64,000 nt of DNA from CALKXV01 sp965228905 (GCA_965228905.1 CBDDII010000002.1:186001-250000), one strand, 5' to 3'. Shown: positions 53,074 through 62,183, numbered from the stretch's first letter. Numbers and translations are program-made. Notes: a model not told the origin generated them from the letters alone.

Positions 53074-53820
53074 TCAACTACGAAGGGCGGGCAGGCCGAT
53101 GCCGGTTGCCTCGAACCCGCCGTCGGCGGCGATGCACTGGCCGGTGATGTAACTGGCGCGGTCGGAGCAGAGAAAGACGATGGCCTCGGCAATCTCGCGT
53201 TCCGAGCCATAGCGGTTGAGCGGGATGGCGTCGTGATAGGCGTCGATGATCGCTTGCGAATGCACGGCCATGGCGAGTTTCGTGCGCACGGGGCCGGGGG
53301 CGACGACGTTGGCGCGGATGCCGTATTCGCCAAGTTCGGCGGCCTGTTGCAGGGTCAATTGAACGACACCGGCCTTTGACGTGCCATAGGCGACGCGCAG
53401 GGTCGATGCCCTGAGGCCTGAGATCGAGGCGATGTTGACGATGGCGCCTTTGGTTTCCTTGAGCGCAGGCGTGGCGGCCTGGGTACAGAGGAACGGGCCG
53501 TCAAGGTTGGTTTCCATGACGGTTTTCCAGCGTTCGAAGGTGGTTTCCTCGATCGGGCCGAAATCGGCGACGCCTGCGTTGTTCACAAGGGCGTCGACCT
53601 GCCCGAAGTGGTTCAGCGTTTCTTCCACCATGCCGTGAACCGAGGCGGGATCGGAGACGTCACAGTCGATGCCGTGGACGTTGTCGAGCGAGGTGACGGC
53701 GTCGGCCAGTGCTTCACTGTCGCGGTCGATCATGGCGACTTGCCAGCCTTCTTCCAAAAAGAGCTTGGTGGTGGCAAGGCCGATGCCGCGGGCGGCACCG
53801 GTGACGATGGCTGTTTTCAT
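53074..53820 (-). CDS. short-chain dehydrogenase/reductase
   Basis: NAD(P)-dependent oxidoreductase of the classical SDR family, 248 residues. Nucleotide-binding TGAARGIG (8-15), NNAGVADFG, catalytic Ser in IVNIASISG, and YGTSKAG (YxxxK) are all present. Substrate unknown. Its start overlaps the end of the HupE-like gene by four bases on the same strand, so the pair may be co-transcribed. Confidence 0.93.
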   Translation of the reverse strand: MKTAIVTGAARGIGLATTKLFLEEGWQVAMIDRDSEALADAVTSLDNVHGIDCDVSDPASVHGMVEETLNHFGQVDALVNNAGVADFGPIEETTFERWKTVMETNLDGPFLCTQAATPALKETKGAIVNIASISGLRASTLRVAYGTSKAGVVQLTLQQAAELGEYGIRANVVAPGPVRTKLAMAVHSQAIIDAYHDAIPLNRYGSEREIAEAIVFLCSDRASYITGQCIAADGGFEATGIGLPALRS

Positions 53821-55262
53821 GCAGGTTCGCTTTCCGGTTCGGGGCCGCCAAGGGACTGGATGCGCAGGGCTGCGACCCAGATGGCGGTGATGATGACGCT
53901 GATGATCCAAGCGCCGGATGTGAAGGCGGCGACAAGGGCCATGAAGAGGGTGAAGGAGGTGATCATCGCCGCGACATCGCGGAACCCGTCGGCGGTGATG
54001 GCGACAAGGACGATGGCGGTGAGGATGCCCGCGATCACCGCCGAGGCGATGAGCACGGTCAGCGGCGCGAAACCGCCTTCGGTGAGGGCGGAAAACAGGC
54101 TCCACGGTCCGGTCGGTTCGATGGAGCCAGTACGTTCCAGCACCCAGAAGGCCGCGATGACGGCGATGGCGATGGAAACCGGTGCGCCGATGCGGCGATG
54201 ATACCAGTCGTAGCGGCCGAAGAGTACGGCGAAGGTCAGGAAGGCGGCGGCGATGACGGCGAGTTGTCCGATTTCCACGCCGATGTTGAAGCCGATCAGC
54301 TTGGCGACGAAGTTGTCGGCACCAAGGCCGAAATCCCTCAGCACGCTGGCAAAGCCCAGGCCGTGCAGCAGGCCGAAGCAGAAGACGACGACGGGCCGCC
54401 AGGGCGGCAGCTTGCGGGCAAACACGTTTTCGATGCCGACATAGACGATCGAGGCGGCGATCAGGGGTTCGACGATGTCGGGGGACAGCTGGATGATTTC
54501 CAACGCGCCGAGCGCGAGCGTGACGGTATGGGCAAGGGTGAAGGCGGTGACCTGCCACAGAAGGGGGCCGATCCTGAGTGCCAGGAAGAAAAGGCCGAGG
54601 ACAAAGAGGATGTGATCCAGCCCCTGCGGTACGATATGGTCGAAGCCGACGCTGACATAGCTGACGAGGGCCGCGACAAAACCCTGTTCGACGCCGCCTT
54701 GGCGGGGGATCGGATCGGATATCTGGCCGGGGGTCAGCAGGGCGGCATAGCCGTTTTCAATGGTGCGCTGGCGGACGATCAATTCGCCGAGGTCGCTGGT
54801 CCAGCCGATGGTGATCGGCGCGTCATCTGCCGGAAGGGGAACGGCGAGGGTGATGGTGGAGGTGCGCGGAAGCTCGATATTGCCGACCTCGGGGATCGAG
54901 ACGTCGGTCAGTTCGGGGGCGAGGGCTGTCTCGCCCGCCCGGAAGGTGAGTTTTTCCGACAGGTTGGGCCATGCGGTGCGGAAGGCCTGCTCCATTTCCT
55001 CGGGGGGGAGGGCGCGCAGGCGCATGTATTCGTCTTCGCGGTCGGAGAGGTTGGTGTCTTCGAGGTTTTCGAGGTCGATGCCCGCGATGGGGGCTTCGAG
55101 CATCCATTCGAGGTAGACATCCATGGTGTCGGGCTGAACCTCGATGTCCATTATGGCCGGGTTGATCTCGTGCGCTCGCACAGCCGTGATGGTCATCAGG
55201 GTTGACAGGAGGGCGGCCAGAACCACCCTTGAAGCGAATAACCTTGAAAGAAGACTTGTCAT
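53817..55262 (-). CDS. HupE/UreJ-family membrane protein with periplasmic N-terminal domain
   Basis: A 481-residue protein: signal MTSLLSRLFASRVVLAALLS ending AVRA, a periplasmic domain (about 31-245) rich in beta strands (HEINPAIMDIEVQPDT, TITLAVPLPADDAPITIGWT), and about seven helices (about 250-475) of the HupE/UreJ type with GFDHIVPQGLDHILFVLGLF and FCFGLLHGLGFASVLRDFGL. The His-rich HxxxxGLDH and FGLLHGLGF motifs are the family hallmark, linked to nickel or copper handling. Its ATG (55260-55262) shares CATG with the divergent gene. AAAAGGGTGG lies just upstream. Confidence 0.82.
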   Translation of the reverse strand: MTSLLSRLFASRVVLAALLSTLMTITAVRAHEINPAIMDIEVQPDTMDVYLEWMLEAPIAGIDLENLEDTNLSDREDEYMRLRALPPEEMEQAFRTAWPNLSEKLTFRAGETALAPELTDVSIPEVGNIELPRTSTITLAVPLPADDAPITIGWTSDLGELIVRQRTIENGYAALLTPGQISDPIPRQGGVEQGFVAALVSYVSVGFDHIVPQGLDHILFVLGLFFLALRIGPLLWQVTAFTLAHTVTLALGALEIIQLSPDIVEPLIAASIVYVGIENVFARKLPPWRPVVVFCFGLLHGLGFASVLRDFGLGADNFVAKLIGFNIGVEIGQLAVIAAAFLTFAVLFGRYDWYHRRIGAPVSIAIAVIAAFWVLERTGSIEPTGPWSLFSALTEGGFAPLTVLIASAVIAGILTAIVLVAITADGFRDVAAMITSFTLFMALVAAFTSGAWIISVIITAIWVAALRIQSLGGPEPESEPA

Positions 55263-56070
55263 GCGAACCACCCTTTTGATTGCCACCTGCATGGCATGTA
55301 TTGCGATTTCCGCCAAGAGCCATGAATTCTGGATAGATTCCGAGGATTACCGGATCGCGCCGGGCGACAGTGTGGTGGCGCGGTTGCGTGTGGGGACCGA
55401 ATTCGAAGGGTCGGAGCAGGCTTATATCCCGCGGAATTTCAAGCGGTTCGATTATGTGCAGGGGGCTGTCGTCAGTGAGGTGCCGGGCGTTGTCGGGGAT
55501 CGTCCGGCGGCGAATTTCGCGGTCGAAGATGAAGGGTTGCTGGTGCTGGTGCATCAGACAAAGGATCTGAGCCTGACCTGGGATTCCTGGGAGGATTTCG
55601 AGGGGTTCGTGCGGCACAAGGATGCGGGTTGGGTGGTCGATGAGCATCTGGCGGCGGGTGACAGCAAGGATTCGGTGCGAGAGGTCTATTCGCGTTATGC
55701 GAAGTCGCTGGTGGCCGTGGGCGATGGCAGGGGCAGTGATCTGATTACCCAAATGACGACCGAGATTGTTGCACTTGAAAACCCTTACACCGATGACTTG
55801 TCGGACGGGTTCAAGGTGGCGGTGCTTTACAAGGGCAAGGTACGCCCGTCGGCGCAGGTGGAGGTGTTCGAACGGTCTTCGCAGGGAGACGTGCGGATCT
55901 TCACGGTGGCGACAAATTCGTTCGGGGTGGCCAATGTGCGGGTGAAGGCAGGGCACCAGTACATGCTGGATTCGGTGGTTCTGCGTCGTCCGCTGGAGCA
56001 GCCGTCGTCCGGGGAGCCTTATGCCTGGGAAAGCCTCTGGGCGAACCTGACGTTCGAAGTTCCGGAATAG
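55261..56070 (+). CDS. DUF4198-type periplasmic protein
   Basis: A 269-residue exported protein. MRTTLLIATCMACIAISAKS is a signal peptide before HEFWIDSEDYRIAPGDSVVA, the characteristic start of DUF4198 (HxFW). Later blocks: ISRNFKRFDY-like IPRNFKRFDYVQG, LVHQTKDLSLTWDSWE and a C-terminal carboxypeptidase-regulatory-like VRPSAQVEVFERSS with GVANVRVKAGHQYMLDS. Such proteins pair with metal-uptake systems. The ATG overlaps the divergent HupE-like ATG by two bases; a start in frame at 55144 would remove the signal peptide from the N-terminus. Ends at the truA stop. Confidence 0.82.
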   Translation: MRTTLLIATCMACIAISAKSHEFWIDSEDYRIAPGDSVVARLRVGTEFEGSEQAYIPRNFKRFDYVQGAVVSEVPGVVGDRPAANFAVEDEGLLVLVHQTKDLSLTWDSWEDFEGFVRHKDAGWVVDEHLAAGDSKDSVREVYSRYAKSLVAVGDGRGSDLITQMTTEIVALENPYTDDLSDGFKVAVLYKGKVRPSAQVEVFERSSQGDVRIFTVATNSFGVANVRVKAGHQYMLDSVVLRRPLEQPSSGEPYAWESLWANLTFEVPE

Positions 56071-56838
56071 TCAGTCGAAAACCTCGGGGTCGTAGGACAC
56101 ACCGGTCAAGTAAAGCCCATCAGGCGGAGCGACGGGGCCGCAGGCGGCGCGGTCTTTTGCCTCTAGCGCGGATTTTACATCCGCTTCTGACCATGTGCCT
56201 GCGCCGACACGTTCCAGCGTGCCGATGATCGAGCGGACCTGGTTGTGCAGGAAACTGCGGGCGCGGAGCGTGGCGCGGATTTCGATGCCGGCGGGGTAGG
56301 GCCGGGTTTCAAAGCTGATTTCATCCATCGACTTCACCGGGCTTTTCGCCTGACACATGGTAGAGCGGAAGGTGGTGAAATCATGTTTGCCGACGAGATG
56401 CTGCGCGGCCTCGGCCATGGCCGTGACATCAAGGTCGTGGCGAACCGCCCAGATTTGCCCCGCGTCATGCACAAGCGGCGCGCGGCGGGCGACCATGCGG
56501 AAGAGGTAGCGCCGTTCGATGGCAGAAAAACGCGCGTGCCAGTCGTCATCGACGCGAACGCAGGCCGTGATGGCGACGGGGTCGGGTTTCAGGTGGAAAT
56601 TGAGGGCTTCGGAGAGGCGGAACGGCTCCCATTCGCGCTGCATGTCGCAATGGGCGACCTGCCCGATGGCATGGACGCCAGCGTCGGTTCGACCGGCTGC
56701 GGCGATGGAGGGAACGTCGGATTCCAGCCGCGACAGGGCCTGTTCGACCGCGCCCTGGACCGACGGGACGTGATTCTGGCGCTGCCAGCCCGAGAAGGGG
56801 CGGCCGTCATATTCTATCCTGAACGCGTAGCGGGGCAT
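56071..56838 (-). CDS. truA: tRNA pseudouridine synthase A
   Basis: Isomerises uridines 38-40 of tRNA anticodon arms. 255 residues with RIEYDGRPFSGWQRQ, catalytic Asp in AAGRTDAGVHAIGQ (about 50-63), and FHHNQ-like RARSFLHNQVRSIIGTL. It directly abuts the stop of the DUF4198 gene. The 274-base region upstream holds no gene and should contain promoters for both truA and the response regulator. Confidence 0.97.
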   Translation of the reverse strand: MPRYAFRIEYDGRPFSGWQRQNHVPSVQGAVEQALSRLESDVPSIAAAGRTDAGVHAIGQVAHCDMQREWEPFRLSEALNFHLKPDPVAITACVRVDDDWHARFSAIERRYLFRMVARRAPLVHDAGQIWAVRHDLDVTAMAEAAQHLVGKHDFTTFRSTMCQAKSPVKSMDEISFETRPYPAGIEIRATLRARSFLHNQVRSIIGTLERVGAGTWSEADVKSALEAKDRAACGPVAPPDGLYLTGVSYDPEVFD

Positions 56839-57112
56839 GGGGTGGCCTTAGCGGGCGGCGCGGGGAAGCGCAATATGGGCGCATTTACGCGAAGCAAAAC
56901 AGAGGTTTACTTTACGACGCGAGTCTGCACTTTCTCTGCACAACCAGAGCGAGCCATCTGCACTTGAATGTTGTCTATTTTAATCAAGGCACGCATATCT
57001 CCACGCCGGGGAACATTGTCCCCTCGTTCCCCGGCTGGTACGCTCATACCCTCTCACGCCTCTCACTTTTGTTCTTGGTACCCTTCTTCACCTTCCAGCG
57101 ACCGACAGAGAT
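56839..57112. promoter_or_regulatory. intergenic region between divergent truA and response regulator genes
   Basis: 274 bases without a gene. It is more AT-rich near 56960-56995 (TTGTCTATTTTAATCAAGG). Promoters of both divergent genes must lie here; no clear operator or structured RNA was recognised. Confidence 0.4.
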
Positions 57113-57817
57113 ATGAGCAACCAGACAATCCTAGTCGTAGACGACGATCCCCAAATTCGTGACATCCTGAGCATGGCGCTTGAGCGTGCCGGGTTTGATG
57201 CCGTGATTGCGCGCGACGGCGCCGAAGGGCTGGCGCAGGCGCGTGCGGTCAATCCTTCGCTGGCCGTGCTTGATATTGGTCTGCCCGAGATGGACGGGCT
57301 GGAACTGTGCAAGGCGATCCGGCGCGACAGCGATCTGCCGATCGTTTTCCTGACGGCCCGCGATGACGAGGTTGACCGCATTCTTGGGCTGGAACTGGGC
57401 GGTGACGATTACGTCACCAAGCCGTTCAGCCCGCGCGAGTTGGTTGCACGGGTGCGTGCGATCCTGAAACGGGTCGGCGGGCCTGCGCAGGCCCCGGTGG
57501 AAGAGGCCGGAAAGTTGCAAATCGGGCGCTTGTCGCTGGTGCCGGAGAGCCATGTCTGCAAGGTGGACGATACCGGCGTCACGCTGACCTCGACCGAAAT
57601 CACGATCCTTGGCAAGCTGATGTCGCGACCGAAACAGGTGTTCAGTCGTCCCGCGTTGGTCGATGCGATCTGGGGGCCGGGGATGGTGGTGAGCGACCGG
57701 ACCCTGGACAGTCACTTGCGCAACCTGCGTTCGAAACTGGCCGAGGCGGGATGCCCTGACGCAATCGAGACCCTGCATGGCGTGGGGCTCAGGATGGGAC
57801 CGTGTCAAGGTACGTAG
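57113..57817 (+). CDS. OmpR/PhoB-family response regulator
   Basis: A 234-residue two-component regulator. Receiver domain (4-120): ILVVDDDPQIRDIL with Asp pair, phosphorylated Asp in LAVLDIGLPEMDG (about residue 55), Thr and Lys in VFLTARD and DDYVTKPFSPREL. C-terminal winged helix (about 130-230): LTSTEITILGKLMSRPKQVF and SDRTLDSHLRNLRSKL. The gene for its kinase starts 16 bases before its stop. Confidence 0.95.
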   Translation: MSNQTILVVDDDPQIRDILSMALERAGFDAVIARDGAEGLAQARAVNPSLAVLDIGLPEMDGLELCKAIRRDSDLPIVFLTARDDEVDRILGLELGGDDYVTKPFSPRELVARVRAILKRVGGPAQAPVEEAGKLQIGRLSLVPESHVCKVDDTGVTLTSTEITILGKLMSRPKQVFSRPALVDAIWGPGMVVSDRTLDSHLRNLRSKLAEAGCPDAIETLHGVGLRMGPCQGT

Positions 57818-58779
57818 CTCCGAAATGGCGACCGCCTTTGATGCTGGTGCTGGGCGGGTCGCTTTTGGCGATCCTTGTCCTGCCGATCTATGCCGCGCTG
57901 ATCGCAGATATTCTGACCCCTTTGACAGGCCGCCGGAACGCGGTGTTCATCGTGGCGGCGGGTTCGTTCCTTGCCACGCTGGTGCTGGGCTGGCTGTTGT
58001 GGCGGTTGATCCTGGCGCCGGTGCAGGCGCTGGCGGCCAAGGCCGAGGCGATCCGCGCAGGCGCAGCCCCCGACGAGTTGGAGCATTACGGCACGCCGGA
58101 AATCGGAGAACTGGCGCAGGCGGTTCTGGACATGGCCGAGGTTTTGCAATCGCGCGAGATGGCGGTGCGCGGCTATACCGATCACGTCACCCATGAGTTG
58201 AAGACGCCGCTGACCGCGATCCGGGGGGCGGCGGAACTGTTGGAGGTAGAGGAAAACCTGCCTGAAGGCACGCAAAAGCTGGTCGCGACGATTGCGGGGG
58301 CAGAAAAGCGGGCGGTCAAACTGTTGGGTGCGGCGCGATCCATCGCGGCGGCGCGGATGCCCGAACACCGTGGCAGCACGCGGCTGGTCGATTGTGTGCC
58401 GCCGCTGCAATCGCGGGTCAAGACGCTGAAGATCGAGGTTCTGAATGCTCAGGAACCCTTGCCGCTGGCGCAATCGGGGCTGGATGTGGTTCTGGGACAT
58501 ATCGTGGAAAACGCCGAAGAGGCGGGGGCGACGGTGGTGACGCTGGATTCGGGGCGCAATGACAATGGCGCCTGGTTGACGGTGTCGGACAACGGGCCGG
58601 GGATTTCCAAGGGCAACGTCGGTCAGGTGTTCGAGCCGTTCTTTACCACGCGGCGGGATTCGGGCGGCACGGGCATGGGGCTGGCCATCGTGCAGACGCT
58701 GCTGCTGGCGCATGGTTGCCGTATTGCGCTGGTCGAGCCGGACGAGGGTGTTGGCACGAAGTTCCGGATTGATTTCTGA
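57802..58779 (+). CDS. sensor histidine kinase without a periplasmic sensor domain
   Basis: A 325-residue kinase, partner of the response regulator. Two helices (about 13-34 and 46-68) are joined by only about 11 residues (LTPLTGRRNAV), so there is almost no periplasmic part. Then a HAMP-like linker (LILAPVQALAAKAEAIRAG), the H-box HVTHELKTPLTAIRGA (about 127-143), N-box GHIVENAEEAG, G1 DNGPGISK and G2 GGTGMGLAIV. GTG 57802 overlaps the response regulator gene by 16 bases. Signal is probably sensed in or near the membrane. Confidence 0.93.
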   Translation: MSRYVAPKWRPPLMLVLGGSLLAILVLPIYAALIADILTPLTGRRNAVFIVAAGSFLATLVLGWLLWRLILAPVQALAAKAEAIRAGAAPDELEHYGTPEIGELAQAVLDMAEVLQSREMAVRGYTDHVTHELKTPLTAIRGAAELLEVEENLPEGTQKLVATIAGAEKRAVKLLGAARSIAAARMPEHRGSTRLVDCVPPLQSRVKTLKIEVLNAQEPLPLAQSGLDVVLGHIVENAEEAGATVVTLDSGRNDNGAWLTVSDNGPGISKGNVGQVFEPFFTTRRDSGGTGMGLAIVQTLLLAHGCRIALVEPDEGVGTKFRIDF

Positions 58780-58875
58780 AGTTTCCAATGTTGCGTGGCA
58801 ATGCTGGACATCGCGGGGTGCTGCGATAGACTTACGCGGCGCGTGGCCTGGTGAGGGCCGGTTGAGGAGGACGCC

Positions 58876-60183
58876 ATGAGTTTTTTCGCCGGGATTCCGG
58901 AAATCAAGTACGAAGGTCCGGAGACGGAGAACCTGTTTGCCTATCGTCATTATGATCCGGCTGAGGTGATTGCCGGCAAGACGATGGAAGAACATCTGCG
59001 GTTTGCCGTCGCCTATTGGCACAGTTTTGCCTGGGAAGGTGGCGATCCTTTTGGCGGGCGGACGTTCGAGCGGCCCTGGTTCGGTGGCGAAATGGAACAT
59101 GCGAAAGTCAAGGCCGATGCGGCCTTTGATCTGTTCCGCATTCTGGGCCAGCCGTTTTTCTGTTTTCACGATGCCGATGTGCGCCCCGAGGCGGAAAGTT
59201 ACGCCGAGAACACCGCACGGCTGGACGAGATCACCGATTACTTCGGCGAGAAGATGGAGGCGGTCGGCACGCGGTTGTTGTGGGGCACGGCAAACCTGTT
59301 TTCGCACCGTCGTTTCATGTCGGGGGCGGCGACCAACCCGGACCCGGAGGTCTTTGCCTATGCCGCCGCGACCATCAAGGCGAATATGGATGCGACCAAG
59401 AAGCTGGGCGGTCAGAACTATGTGCTTTGGGGCGGGCGCGAGGGGTATGAGACTCTTTTGAACACCGACCTGGGGCGCGAGGCGGACCAGATGGCGCGGA
59501 TGCTGACGCTGGTAGTGGATTACAAGCACAAGATCGGGTTCGAGGGCACGATCCTGGTGGAGCCGAAGCCGCAGGAGCCGACGAAGCACCAGTATGATTT
59601 CGACGTGGCGACCTGTTACGGGTTTTTGAAGCGATACGGGCTTGAAGACGAGGTCAAGCTGAACCTCGAGCAGGGCCATGCGATCCTGGCGGGCCATTCG
59701 TTTGAACACGAGCTTGCCCTTGCCGCATCGCTTGGGATGCTGGGGTCGATCGACATGAACCGGAACGATTACCAGTCGGGATGGGATACGGACCAGTTCC
59801 CGAATTCGGTGCCCGAGGTGGCGCTGGTTTACCACGAGATCCTGAAGTCGGGTGGGTTCACCACGGGTGGCACCAACTTCGATGCCAAGCTACGTCGGCA
59901 GTCGCTTGATCCCGAAGACCTTGTGCTGGCCCACGTGGGCGCGATGGATGTCTGTGCGCAGGGGCTGAAGGCTGCGGTGGCATTACAGGAGGATGGCGGT
60001 CTGGAGGCCGCGCGGGCCGAACGCTATGCCGGATGGGACGGCGATTTCGGTAAGGCGATGATGCAGAGTGATCTGTCGGAGATTGCCGAAAAGGTGCGGG
60101 CGGATGACATAAGGCCCGAGCCGCGCTCAGGCCGTCAGGAACGTCTGGAGAACCTAGTGAACCGGGTGACGGGCCAGACCTGA
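58876..60183 (+). CDS. xylA: xylose isomerase
   Basis: Interconverts xylose and xylulose, and glucose and fructose, with divalent metals. 435 residues, class II form. Seen: YWHSFAWEGGDPFGG, PFFCFHDADVRPE (catalytic His-Asp), LWGTANLFSHRRFM, GGREGYETLLNTD and IDMNRNDYQSGWDTDQFP. ATG 58876 follows GAGGAGGAC. No xylulokinase, transporter or regulator for xylose is beside it, so the xylose pathway would have to be completed elsewhere. Confidence 0.97.
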   Translation: MSFFAGIPEIKYEGPETENLFAYRHYDPAEVIAGKTMEEHLRFAVAYWHSFAWEGGDPFGGRTFERPWFGGEMEHAKVKADAAFDLFRILGQPFFCFHDADVRPEAESYAENTARLDEITDYFGEKMEAVGTRLLWGTANLFSHRRFMSGAATNPDPEVFAYAAATIKANMDATKKLGGQNYVLWGGREGYETLLNTDLGREADQMARMLTLVVDYKHKIGFEGTILVEPKPQEPTKHQYDFDVATCYGFLKRYGLEDEVKLNLEQGHAILAGHSFEHELALAASLGMLGSIDMNRNDYQSGWDTDQFPNSVPEVALVYHEILKSGGFTTGGTNFDAKLRRQSLDPEDLVLAHVGAMDVCAQGLKAAVALQEDGGLEAARAERYAGWDGDFGKAMMQSDLSEIAEKVRADDIRPEPRSGRQERLENLVNRVTGQT

Positions 60184-60185
60184 GA

Positions 60186-60353
60186 TCAGGATTCGGCGGC
60201 GCGTCCGGATTGCGCGGCGGTGTTCGCGGCACCGGAAAGGTGCAGGATCAGCGTTGCGTTCTTGACGTGAAAAAACAAGGTCATGGCCTTGCCGGTCTTG
60301 ACCGACTTGATCGGTTTTTCCTCGGCCCGGGGGAATGCAATGACGTTGTCCAT
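60186..60353 (-). CDS. 55-residue protein of unknown function
   Basis: Begins MDNVIAFPRAEEKPIKSVKT and has a central LFFHVKNATLILHLSG, ending in QSGRAAES. GGAGT sits about nine bases before its ATG. Small Rhodobacterales proteins often begin with a similar MxNVIAFP-like stretch. It is convergent with xylA, two bases between stops. Function unknown. Confidence 0.6.
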   Translation of the reverse strand: MDNVIAFPRAEEKPIKSVKTGKAMTLFFHVKNATLILHLSGAANTAAQSGRAAES

Positions 60354-60456
60354 AAAATTTACTCCGATACCACGACCCTATCAGGCCCTCTCATTGTGAC
60401 CGAGTATGGGCATAATCAGGGTATCTTTTCGGTTAACGGTGCGCACTCTGTGGCAA

Positions 60457-61386
60457 TCAGGGAATGATCAAGAGCCAGAGCCAGATGGTCAGGACCGAAA
60501 GCGCGGTGGACATCAGGACAGATGTTGCGGCAACACGCTTGGCCACCCCATACATGTTGGCGAAGATGTAGGTGTTGACCCCTGGTGCCATCGTGGCGGT
60601 CAGGACGACCGAACGGAAGGCATCGGTGTCGAGTGCGAGAGTCGAGGCCGCCGTGTAGGAAATTGCCGGGTGAATCACCAGTGAGATGGCGCAGACCATC
60701 AGGATCACCTTCAGATCGCCTTCGGGCTTGTAGCGCACCAAGACGCCGCCCAGCCCGAACAGGGCCGCCGGAAGGGCTGCGCGCGACAACAGATCAACCG
60801 CGTCGTTCAGGACGCCGGGAACGGGCAGGTTCGTGACGTTGACCACAAGGCCAAGGATGATGCCGATAATCAGTGCGTTGTGGAAAATCGCGTTGGTGAC
60901 ATTGCGTGCCGTGGCGGCGATATTCTTGCCGCCGCTTTTGACCAGTTCCATGGTCGTTATGCCAAGGAGGTAGCAGAACGGCGCGTGTATCGCGATGATG
61001 GCGAAGTTCCCGACAAGCGCTTCGGTGCCGTAGGCCCGTTCGGTGATGGGCAGGCCCAGCAGGACCGAGTTTGAAAAAAGGCAGCAAAACCCGATCGCTA
61101 TGGAGTCGGTCCAGGGGCGGCCAAAGATCAGGCGTGCGCCTAGGATACCGAGCAGGAAACCAGAGGTCGCTCCGATGTAGAAGCTGAACAGCAAGGGGAC
61201 ATTGAATCCCGCGCCAAGGTCGATGCTGGCCAGCGCCTTGAACAGAAGGCAGGGGATGGCGAAACTTTGGGTGAACTTCATCAGGGCATCGACGCCCTCG
61301 TCGCTGAACAGCCCCTTCCAGACCGCAAGATAGCCTGCACCTATGACCAGGAAGACCGGAAGGATGACATCCAGAAGCGCCTGCAT
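60457..61386 (-). CDS. AEC-family transporter (auxin-efflux-carrier type)
   Basis: A 309-residue polytopic membrane protein with about ten hydrophobic helices. Family-typical start ALLDVILPVFLVIGAGYLAV, then FAIPCLLFKALAS, FCCLFSNSVLLGLPITERAY (the conserved N-x-LGLP stretch) and TAPMAPGVNTYIFA-like TATMAPGVNTYIFANMYG. Bacterial members move organic acids such as malate or malonate; substrate unknown. Its ATG overlaps the stop of the upstream MBL gene by one base, as in an operon. Confidence 0.9.
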   Translation of the reverse strand: MQALLDVILPVFLVIGAGYLAVWKGLFSDEGVDALMKFTQSFAIPCLLFKALASIDLGAGFNVPLLFSFYIGATSGFLLGILGARLIFGRPWTDSIAIGFCCLFSNSVLLGLPITERAYGTEALVGNFAIIAIHAPFCYLLGITTMELVKSGGKNIAATARNVTNAIFHNALIIGIILGLVVNVTNLPVPGVLNDAVDLLSRAALPAALFGLGGVLVRYKPEGDLKVILMVCAISLVIHPAISYTAASTLALDTDAFRSVVLTATMAPGVNTYIFANMYGVAKRVAATSVLMSTALSVLTIWLWLLIIP

Positions 61387-62183
61387 CAGTCGGGCAGGGT
61401 CAGTTGGAGGCCGTCGAAAGCGGGTTCGATGTGGTCGGGCAGTTCATTGCACAGGGTGTCGTAATCGAGGTCGATGTGCATGTTGGTCAGGACGGCGTGT
61501 TTCGGCGCGGCGCGTTTGATCCAGTCGAGCGTCAGGTCAAGATGCGCATGGGTCGGGTGCGGGGTCCGGCGGAGGGCATCGACGATCCAGATGTCGAGGT
61601 TTTCAAGGGCGGGCCAGGCGGCTTCGGGGATTTCGACGACATCCGGCAGATAGGCGAGGCCCTTGATGCGAAAGCCGAGTGCGTCGATGGAGCCGTGGTT
61701 CACCTCGAACGGGGTGAAGGTGATCGGTCCGCCTGCACCGTCGATGGTGACGTCGCCCTTGATGGTCTTGAGATCGAGGATCGGCGGATAGGGCGAGCCT
61801 TCGGGTTGGGTGAAGGCATAGCCGAAGCCGGACAGCAGGCGTTCCTGCGTGGGCGGGTCGGCCCAGACCGTCATGCGTTTCTGGCGGGCAAAGACGATGG
61901 GGCGCACGTCGTCGATCCCGTGGACGTGATCGGCGTGGCCGTGGGTAAACAGCACCGCGTCAAGGTTCGTGACCTTGGCGTCCAGAAGTTGCTGGCGCAT
62001 GTCGGGCGACGTGTCGATCAGGACGGTGGTGCGCCCGTCGCCATCCAGCCGTTCGACCAGAAGCGAGCAGCGGCGGCGGGTGTTCTTTGGATTGTTCGGA
62101 TCGCAATCGCCCCAAAGCCCGCCGATCCGCGGCACGCCGCCGGAAGAGCCACAGCCCAGGATGGTGAAGATCAGCTCTGCCAT
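61386..62183 (-). CDS. metallo-beta-lactamase-fold hydrolase (PhnP-like)
   Basis: A 265-residue cytoplasmic zinc hydrolase. FTILGCGSSGGVPRIGG opens the PhnP-type fold; the metal site is FTHGHADHVHGID (HxHxDH, about 80-92), with later His in FEVNHGSID, DALRRTPHPTHAHLD and VLTNMHIDLDYDT. PhnP-type enzymes hydrolyse cyclic phosphates, but the exact substrate is open. Overlaps tatD by 13 bases upstream and the AEC gene by one downstream. Confidence 0.9.
   Translation of the reverse strand: MAELIFTILGCGSSGGVPRIGGLWGDCDPNNPKNTRRRCSLLVERLDGDGRTTVLIDTSPDMRQQLLDAKVTNLDAVLFTHGHADHVHGIDDVRPIVFARQKRMTVWADPPTQERLLSGFGYAFTQPEGSPYPPILDLKTIKGDVTIDGAGGPITFTPFEVNHGSIDALGFRIKGLAYLPDVVEIPEAAWPALENLDIWIVDALRRTPHPTHAHLDLTLDWIKRAAPKHAVLTNMHIDLDYDTLCNELPDHIEPAFDGLQLTLPD

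Noticed and set aside
57805..59835. A 676-codon open frame opposite the kinase and xylA genes
   Set aside because: It spans two certain genes and the gap between them, has no recognisable domain and reads like reverse-complement coding bias.
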